52,026 nt of DNA from Brachybacterium epidermidis (GTDB taxonomy: Bacteria; Actinomycetota; Actinomycetes; Actinomycetales; Dermabacteraceae). Where the stretch lies: contig NZ_JADEYR010000018.1 in the NCBI RefSeq assembly GCF_015209585.1, positions 1 to 52,026 on the forward strand, read 5' to 3'. The notes under the pieces are model-generated. The model was not told the DNA's origin, did not search any database, and saw only the letters and a program-made list of their open reading frames with translations. Both the position numbers and the translations under genes were made by a program. Below, one piece after another: positions 46,644 to 52,026 of the stretch; the first letter of the stretch is position 1; each line of letters opens with the position of its first letter.

Positions 46644-48341
46644 TCAGCGCCCGTCGTCGTCAGGGTGCGAGTGGCCGTGGTCCAGGTTCCACACGTCGAC
46701 CTCGTCGGTGGGCAGGGAGCGGCGGGCCCCGCCCGCCGACGGCTCCTGCGCACTCGGCCGATCAGCTCCCGGCTCCTCGGCGGCCGCCTCGAGGACGGGC
46801 ACCGGTTCGGTCACGGGCTCGGGCTCGCCGACCGGAGCCGGGTCCGCAATCGGTGCGGGTTCGGCGATCTGCTCCGAGGCGGGAGACGGGGACTGCTCCA
46901 CGACCGGGACGGGTTCGGTGATGGGCACCGGCTCGGTGACCGGTGCGGGTTCGACAGCCGGCTCGTCGTCCGTGTCCTGGGGAGGGGCCGACTCGGGCGC
47001 CGAGGGGGCATGCGCATCACCGTCCGGAGCACCCACGGCGGCGTGCTGCGGTTCGTCTCCCTCGCCGGGGTCGGCGGTGGCACCGGGCTCGGATGCGGGC
47101 TGGACCTCGACCTCGGACTCGATCCCATCGACGCGCGGGGATGCGGACTTCGCCTCCGGTACTGCCTCCGGCTCCGGCTCAGCGGCTGCCTCGGGCTCCG
47201 GCTCGGGCTCCGGCTCGAGGCTGCGTCCGTCGGCCTCCACGATCGCCGCGAGCACCTCGCGCATCAGCAGCAGCTGTGCGCGTGCTTCCTCCGCACCCAT
47301 GATCGGGCGCGTGCCGCGGCCCACGAAGGCGTGGAACGCCTCCCACATCGCCTCGGCCGCCCCTGCAGTGGCCGTGCTCGCTGTAGTGACCACCGCCCCG
47401 GCGGACTTCTCCCGCAGGCTGATTCTCGAGCGCCGATCGCCCAGCGACGGAGCCGGCAGCTCCACGTCCACCCGCTTGCGGGCCGACAGCACCTCGATGC
47501 GCTCGGAGTACTCCGGGGCGAACGGCAGGTAGTGCCACACCAGGCGCACCGGTGCGCCGTTCTCCAGCTCTCCCAGTATCTCGATGGACCCCGGGATCAC
47601 GCCCTTGGGCCAGTGCCGCACCGCGACCAGACGGGTCACCGGCCCGTAGGCACGCTCGATCACCGCCACCTGGTGGGCCACACCGGTCAGCAGCCCCTTG
47701 ACGTACAGGTCGCGGTCGCGCTGGGTGGCGCCGCCTCCGGCGCCCGCTTCCACGGCGGCCTGGAGGGACTTGCGGCGCTGGGAGCGCACCTCGGTGGGCA
47801 GGTCGTAGGCCGAGGTGGTCACGTGCGCCCAGCCGAACAGCGGCTGACTGGCCGGCATCAGCACCTCGTGGTCGATCATCCGCACGTCCTTCGCGGCGAT
47901 CTTCTCCGACAGCGCGATGACGGAATCGTCGTACTGCTGGGGGTGGGCCATCATCACCAGGTGACGCCCGGTCATGCGCTCGAAATCGACGACCTCGGCG
48001 ATCTCCTCGGCGGAGAACCCCAGCGGCGGCTCCACCAGCACTGGGATGCCCCGCCGCATCAGCTGCATCAGATCGCTGACGTGCAGGCCGTCGGTGGACA
48101 GCAGCGCGGCGTCCACCGCGACCTTCTTGCCGCGCACCGCGGTGATCAGATCGGCCACCGACTCGTAGCGCGACTCCTCGGCCACCCCCCACACCTCGGA
48201 GGCCTCGCGGCGGCGGCGCGGTGAGTGCTCGACCAGGGCGGTCACCGTGAACCTGTCCCAGCGACGACGCAGCACCGGCAGGTGCACGGCCTGTGCCATC
48301 GTTCCGGCACCGATCACGGCGATGTTCAGGGTCTTCGGCAT
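46644..48341 (-). CDS. Gfo/Idh/MocA-family oxidoreductase with repetitive acidic tail
   Basis: This 565-residue protein has an N-terminal Rossmann domain of the Gfo/Idh/MocA family (LNIAVIGAGTMAQAVHLPVL, then VLVEPPLGFSAEEI) and a C-terminal alpha/beta domain to about residue 380. The last about 180 residues are a low-complexity Pro/Glu/Val/Ala tail rich in EPEPEP and EPVP units with no known fold. The Lys of the usual EKP motif is replaced (VEPP), which argues against ordinary dehydrogenase catalysis. Start ATG 48341. The substrate is unknown. It is divergent from the acyltransferase gene. Confidence 0.8.
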   Translation of the reverse strand: MPKTLNIAVIGAGTMAQAVHLPVLRRRWDRFTVTALVEHSPRRRREASEVWGVAEESRYESVADLITAVRGKKVAVDAALLSTDGLHVSDLMQLMRRGIPVLVEPPLGFSAEEIAEVVDFERMTGRHLVMMAHPQQYDDSVIALSEKIAAKDVRMIDHEVLMPASQPLFGWAHVTTSAYDLPTEVRSQRRKSLQAAVEAGAGGGATQRDRDLYVKGLLTGVAHQVAVIERAYGPVTRLVAVRHWPKGVIPGSIEILGELENGAPVRLVWHYLPFAPEYSERIEVLSARKRVDVELPAPSLGDRRSRISLREKSAGAVVTTASTATAGAAEAMWEAFHAFVGRGTRPIMGAEEARAQLLLMREVLAAIVEADGRSLEPEPEPEPEAAAEPEPEAVPEAKSASPRVDGIESEVEVQPASEPGATADPGEGDEPQHAAVGAPDGDAHAPSAPESAPPQDTDDEPAVEPAPVTEPVPITEPVPVVEQSPSPASEQIAEPAPIADPAPVGEPEPVTEPVPVLEAAAEEPGADRPSAQEPSAGGARRSLPTDEVDVWNLDHGHSHPDDDGR

Positions 48342-48525
48342 CGGGCGGGCTCCTCGAGGGCTCGGCGGAGGCGGGCGGCGGCTCCCGGGTTCCGGGGCGG
48401 GGCGCCGCGCAGGACTCCGGCGCCGCCGGCGGCGGCGCGCTGCGCTGTGGTTGTTCTACCACACGCGATCGGGCCCCTCCGGCGGCTATCGTGGGGCGTC
48501 GTCCAGCACGTCCGGGGAGGTCACG

Positions 48526-49197
48526 ATGCCCACATTGTTCTACACCGTCGCCCGCAGGGCCGCCGTCCCGCTGCTGCACGGCATCTGGCGGCCGCGCGTG
48601 ACGGGCGTGGAGAACGTGCCCCGCGAGGGAGGCTTCATCGTGGCCTCCAACCACCTGGCCTACATCGACTCGGCGATCATCCCGATCGCGATCCCCCGCC
48701 CCGTCCACTTCGTCGCCAAGGACGACCTGTGGAAGCGGACGGGCCTCCTTGGCCGGATGCTCGACTGGTTCTTCGAGCAGGTGGGGGCGGTCCCGGTGGA
48801 CCGGCAGGCCCTCTCCTCCGGCAAGGGTGCCCTGCAGGCCGGGCTGGAGATCCTGCGCCGGGGTGACGGGTTCGGCATCTACCCCGAGGGCGGCCGATCC
48901 AAGGACGGCCTGCTGCATCCGGGCAAGCAGGGTGCGGCTTGGCTCGCACTGGAGTCGGGCTGCCCGGTGATCCCGGTGGGTCTGAAGGGAACACCGCACT
49001 TCCGGCCCCGTCGCCTGCTTCCCGAGCGCGGCGCGATCTCGGTGCGGATCGGTGCGCCGATCGACTTCTCCGATCTGGATCCCGGGCTGTCCAAGGGTGC
49101 CCGGCGGCGTCAGATGACCGCGCGGATCATGGACGAGATCCAGGCGCTGTCCGGGCAGCGCCGCTCCCCCGTCGCCCATCGGGATCCGCAGCCCTGA
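48526..49197 (+). CDS. 1-acyl-sn-glycerol-3-phosphate acyltransferase-like protein
   Basis: This 223-residue PlsC-domain protein starts at ATG 48526. The acyltransferase motifs are NHLAYID (catalytic NHx4D), VDRQALSSGKGAL (motif II region) and YPEGGRSKDG (motif III), with PVIPVGLKG after. It should acylate lysophosphatidate at the membrane. The frame to the left of 48526 is a shadow of the divergent gene. Confidence 0.92.
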   Translation: MPTLFYTVARRAAVPLLHGIWRPRVTGVENVPREGGFIVASNHLAYIDSAIIPIAIPRPVHFVAKDDLWKRTGLLGRMLDWFFEQVGAVPVDRQALSSGKGALQAGLEILRRGDGFGIYPEGGRSKDGLLHPGKQGAAWLALESGCPVIPVGLKGTPHFRPRRLLPERGAISVRIGAPIDFSDLDPGLSKGARRRQMTARIMDEIQALSGQRRSPVAHRDPQP

Positions 49198-49322
49198 TCG
49201 CCGCCCGCCCCTCCGGCTCGGACCCTCGACCCGACATCGCGGCCCGTCTGCGCCTAGTATCGGTGCAGGCCACCCGTCGTCGCGGGGGCCGCCCGCAACC
49301 GCAGCGCAGCGCAGGAGAGCAG

Positions 49323-49706
49323 ATGGCCGTCGTCGTCGGATTCATCCCCACCGAGGTGGGCTACAAGGCGCTGGATGCCGCGCGCGATGCCGCCGAGCAG
49401 CGCGGGGGCCCGCTGATCGTGGTCAACGTGGTGCGCGAAGGCGTCTCCGAGGACCCCCGCCACGCCGACGACCTCCAGCTCGAGACGGCATTGGAACGCC
49501 TGCGGCGCTCCGCCGTGCGCGTGCAGGTGCGCCAGGAGCACACCGAGGACGACATCGCCGACGTCCTGCTGAAGGTGGTCGACGAGGAGAGGGCCGAGCT
49601 GCTGGTGCTCGGCATCCGCCGTCAGAACGATCTGGCGCGCCACCTGCTGGGCCTGACGGTGCAGAAGCTGCTGCTGGCCGCCCGTAGCGAGGTGCTGGTG
49701 GTGTGA
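49323..49706 (+). CDS. Universal stress protein, single domain
   Basis: This 127-residue UspA-fold protein begins VVVGFIPTEVGYKALDAA and ends with GIRRQNDLARHLLGLTVQKL and EVLVV. The ATP-binding G-2x-G-9x-G(S/T) motif is degenerate (no clear glycine pair), so ATP binding is doubtful. ATG 49323 follows GGAGAGC. Function in actinobacterial stress or dormancy is by family only. Confidence 0.88.
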   Translation: MAVVVGFIPTEVGYKALDAARDAAEQRGGPLIVVNVVREGVSEDPRHADDLQLETALERLRRSAVRVQVRQEHTEDDIADVLLKVVDEERAELLVLGIRRQNDLARHLLGLTVQKLLLAARSEVLVV

Positions 49707-49770
49707 GACCGGGCGACCGGGGTGCGCCGGCCGCTGCGGACGCACGGCCCGCACTCGGACACGAACCGCC

Positions 49771-49815
49771 GAAGCGGCCCGCCCCCGGATGGGAACGGGC
49801 CGCTTCGTCGTTTTG
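49771..49815. terminator. Hairpin terminator between usp and katA
   Basis: GAAGCGGCCCG (49771-49781) pairs with CGGGCCGCTTC (49796-49806) across a 14-nt loop, followed on the plus strand by GTCGTTTTG. It separates the convergent stress-protein and catalase genes. Confidence 0.85.
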
Positions 49816-49829
49816 CTGTTCAGCCGGGT

Positions 49830-51350
49830 TCAGGCCTGCTCGGCAGGGGTCTCGGCATCCAGCGGGTCGCCACCGGGCTGGGAATCGGCCTTGGGGGTGT
49901 TGACGGCGCGCTCGATGGCCTCGCCCACCTCCTGGTCGATGTTCTTCCAGTACTGGAAGGCACGCGAGAGGACCGGCTCCTGCACCGTGCTCAGCGAGCC
50001 GGAGACCGTCTCCACCAGGCGCTCGCGCGCCGCGTCGTCGAAGACCTCGCGCACCAGGGTGTGGGCCTGGCCGAAGTCGTCGTCCTCCGAATGCAGCGTG
50101 TAGGCCGAGCGCACCAGGGTGCCGTCGGCCTCCCAGCCGTTGTCGACCTGACCCTGATGGTCATCGCCCTGGTAGGCGCGACCGAAGGAGTTCGGTGCGT
50201 ATACCGGGGCGTCGCCCGAGTGGTGGTACTCCATGTTGCCCTCCTTGTCGTAGGAGTTCATGGGGACCACGGGGGCGTTGACCGGCAGCTGGTTGAAGTT
50301 GGTGCCGATGCGGTGGCGCTGCGCGTCCGGGTAGGAGAACACGCGGGCCAGCAGCATCTTGTCAGGGGACACCCCGGTGCCGGGCACGGTGTTGGCCGGG
50401 CTGAAGGCCGCCTGCTCGATCTGCGCGAAGTGGTTCTTGGGGTTCTCCTTGAGGGTGAACCGGCCCACCTCGTGCAGCGGGTAGTCCGCGTGGGGCCACA
50501 CCTTGGTGAGGTCGAAGGGGTTGAAGCGGTAGTCCTTCGCGTCCTCGTACGGCATGATCTGCACGTTCATGGTCCAGGAGGGGTATTCGCCGCGCTCGAT
50601 GGCCTGGAACAGGTCGCGGCGGTGGTAGTCCGAGTCCTCACCGGCGAGGCGACCGGCCTCCTCGTTGGAGAGGAAGGCCATGCCCTGGTCGGTGTGGAAG
50701 TGGTACTTGACCCAGAACTTCTCGCCGGCCTCGTTGACCCACATGTAGGTGTGGGAGGAGTAGCCGTTCATGTGGCGCCAGGTCTTGGGCAGGCCACGGT
50801 CACCCATCAGGTAGGTCACCTGGTGGGAGGACTCCGGGGACAGGGTCCAGAAGTCCCACTGCATGGTGTTGTCGCGCAGGCCGGAATCGGGGGTGCGCTT
50901 CTGGGAGTGGATGAAGTCGGGGAACTTCATGGGATCGCGCACGAAGAAGACCGGCGTGTTGTTGCCGACCAAGTCGAAGTTGCCGTCCTCGGTGTAGAAC
51001 TTCAGCGCGAAGCCGCGCACGTCCCGCCAGGTGTCGGGGGAGCCGAGCTCACCGGCCACGGTGGAGAAGCGGGCCAGCATATTGGTCTTGGCACCGGGCT
51101 GGAGGAACTTGGCCTTGGTGTACTTCGAGACGTCCTGGGTGACCTCGAACTCGCCGAAGGCGCCGGAGCCCTTCGCGTGGGGGCTGCGCTCCGGCACCCG
51201 CTCACGGTCAAAGCGGGCCAGCTTCTCGACCAGGGCGACGTCGTGCAGCAGCAGCGGACCGTCGGCACCCACGCTGAGCGAGTGCGCATCGGACTGACGC
51301 GGTGCACCGGACTCGGTGGTGGAGGGCTTGGTGGGATCGAACTGGGTCAT
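49830..51350 (-). CDS. katA: Monofunctional heme catalase
   Basis: This 506-residue clade-3-type small-subunit catalase destroys hydrogen peroxide. The catalytic His is in [19 protein letters not shown], the distal Asn in DFNFDL-like context ([20 protein letters not shown]), and the proximal heme-ligand Tyr in [14 protein letters not shown]. The start follows GGAGAAGGA directly. It is 108 bp downstream of a Fur-family gene on the same strand, so peroxide-responsive co-regulation is likely. Confidence 0.96.
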   Translation of the reverse strand: MTQFDPTKPSTTESGAPRQSDAHSLSVGADGPLLLHDVALVEKLARFDRERVPERSPHAKGSGAFGEFEVTQDVSKYTKAKFLQPGAKTNMLARFSTVAGELGSPDTWRDVRGFALKFYTEDGNFDLVGNNTPVFFVRDPMKFPDFIHSQKRTPDSGLRDNTMQWDFWTLSPESSHQVTYLMGDRGLPKTWRHMNGYSSHTYMWVNEAGEKFWVKYHFHTDQGMAFLSNEEAGRLAGEDSDYHRRDLFQAIERGEYPSWTMNVQIMPYEDAKDYRFNPFDLTKVWPHADYPLHEVGRFTLKENPKNHFAQIEQAAFSPANTVPGTGVSPDKMLLARVFSYPDAQRHRIGTNFNQLPVNAPVVPMNSYDKEGNMEYHHSGDAPVYAPNSFGRAYQGDDHQGQVDNGWEADGTLVRSAYTLHSEDDDFGQAHTLVREVFDDAARERLVETVSGSLSTVQEPVLSRAFQYWKNIDQEVGEAIERAVNTPKADSQPGGDPLDAETPAEQA

Positions 51351-51458
51351 TCCTTCTCCTCAGGTGGGTTTCGATCGGATGATCGGGGCGACGTACAGGG
51401 GGTGGACGACTGGACGGGGACGGGAGCAGGCGGGCCGACGGGTGCGCCGGTGATGGGG

Positions 51459-51905
51459 TCAGCCTCTCTCACGACAGGCGGAGCACAGCCCCCGATAGAC
51501 GACATCGGCGACCTCGACGTCGAAGCCGAGATCATCGTGCGGGATCAGGCAGGGTGCGGCGCCGACGGCGCAGGGCACGTCCTCCAGGCGGCCACACCTG
51601 CGGCACACCAGATGGTGGTGGTTGTCGTGCCGGTGCAGCTCGTAGCGCGAGCGGCGGCCGTCCACCAGGACGCGGCGCAGGAGCTCCGCATCGGTGAGAG
51701 CGTGCAGGACGTCGTACACGGCCTGCCGCGAGACTGTCCCGAGACGCTCACGCACGGCGTGAGCGACGGTCTCCGCATCAGCATGGGGACGGCGCTCCAC
51801 CACTTCCAGGGTGGCCAGCCGCGGACCTGTGACCCGCAGCCCCGCAGCACGCAGCGCGGCGGCGTGATCGGCTGCCTGGCCGGAGGTGCGGTCGGTGGTG
51901 CTCAC
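51459..51905 (-). CDS. Fur-family regulator (FurA/PerR-like)
   Basis: This 148-residue regulator starts at GTG 51905, preceded by AAGGA; the frame extends to 51971 without homology. It has the Fur winged helix (LRAAGLRVTGPRLATLEVV, then VSRQAVYDVLHALTDAELL), the His-rich hinge HRHDNHHHLVCRRCG and a second CxxC at the end (LCSACRERG), the structural zinc pair. Its place just upstream of katA mirrors furA-katG in actinobacteria and suggests a peroxide sensor that represses both genes. Confidence 0.92.
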   Translation of the reverse strand: MSTTDRTSGQAADHAAALRAAGLRVTGPRLATLEVVERRPHADAETVAHAVRERLGTVSRQAVYDVLHALTDAELLRRVLVDGRRSRYELHRHDNHHHLVCRRCGRLEDVPCAVGAAPCLIPHDDLGFDVEVADVVYRGLCSACRERG

Positions 51906-51974
51906 TGGGGGACCATCCTTAGTGCGGCCTTGTTCGGTAGGGTCGTGACCACTCGGTCCCGGTGGGTGCATGGC

Positions 51975-52026
51975 CTATGGTGCGTGCCGTTCGACGGCCA
52001 GCATGAGTTCTGCCAGCCCTGCCGGG
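51975..52026 (-). CDS. 3' end of an unidentified CDS
   Basis: On the minus strand an open frame enters from the right edge and ends at TAG (51977-51975). The sixteen visible residues, PAGLAELMLAVERHAP, are too few to assign. It would lie upstream of the Fur gene, 70 bp away, on the same strand. Confidence 0.4.
   Translation of the reverse strand, partial: PAGLAELMLAVERHAP

Noticed and set aside
47179..49179. Minus-strand open frame of 666 codons
   Set aside because: Overlaps the Gfo gene out of frame and the acyltransferase gene in antisense; Arg/Gly/Ala-rich with no motif.

Overview
The window is about 52 kb of high-GC DNA with dense, overlapping operons, GTG/TTG starts and strong AGGAGG sites. 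Gene content (IS1380 transposase, RepSA-type replication initiator, PadR/permease-prefix pair, class Ib nrdHIE, CmtR-type sensor) indicates an actinobacterium. A member of the Dermabacteraceae such as Brachybacterium is my best guess, but that is inference.

Layout. 1-8.5 kb is an accessory island. An insertion-sequence end has cut off an NlpC/P60 cell-wall hydrolase gene. Next comes a six-gene minus-strand operon that couples a CmtR-type metal sensor and a P1B metal ATPase to a periplasmic thiol/disulfide set (DsbA-like, VKOR, TlpA-like, CcdA). A decayed arsenite-permease tail and a complete IS1380-family element follow. 8.6-10.4 kb holds a TetR regulator divergent from a membrane protein. 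10.4-15.6 kb is a two-sided cluster: a minus operon (F420-type NADP reductase, HXXEE membrane protein, a diiron ferritin-like enzyme and a paralogue that has lost its iron-binding histidines) and a plus operon (TetR, DoxX-like, SDR), separated by a run of palindromes.

16.1-25.9 kb is an AICE-like integrative element (att repeat, unknown zinc-ribbon cargo gene, structured non-coding region, Xre/MbcA-type antitoxin, unknown regulator with palindromic operator, Pra-like activator, TraB/FtsK translocase, RepSA initiator, excisionase, tyrosine integrase, alarmone-hydrolase-like HD protein). It abuts an intact tRNA-Lys(UUU). A second right-end signature left of the element implies an older related element in tandem.

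26-52 kb looks like chromosomal backbone: GRAM protein; a frameshifted xdhC; a PaoABC-type molybdenum hydroxylase operon with a MocA-like cytidylyltransferase; YigZ; GlsB; nrdF; a DUF418 protein; a gluconate permease; anaerobic RNR nrdDG; a PadR pair; nrdHIE; a Gfo/Idh/MocA protein; an acyltransferase; a universal stress protein; and fur-katA. Paired NrdR-like boxes, each 31 bp apart, precede both nrdDG and nrdHIE and so tie the oxygen-independent and oxygen-dependent ribonucleotide reductases to one regulator.

Several genes are broken (NlpC/P60, ACR3 tail, YgbA-like tail, a 22-bp duplication near the GRAM gene, xdhC). The strongest candidates for something undescribed are the metal-plus-disulfide operon, the active/inactive diiron pair, and the cargo genes of the integrative element.
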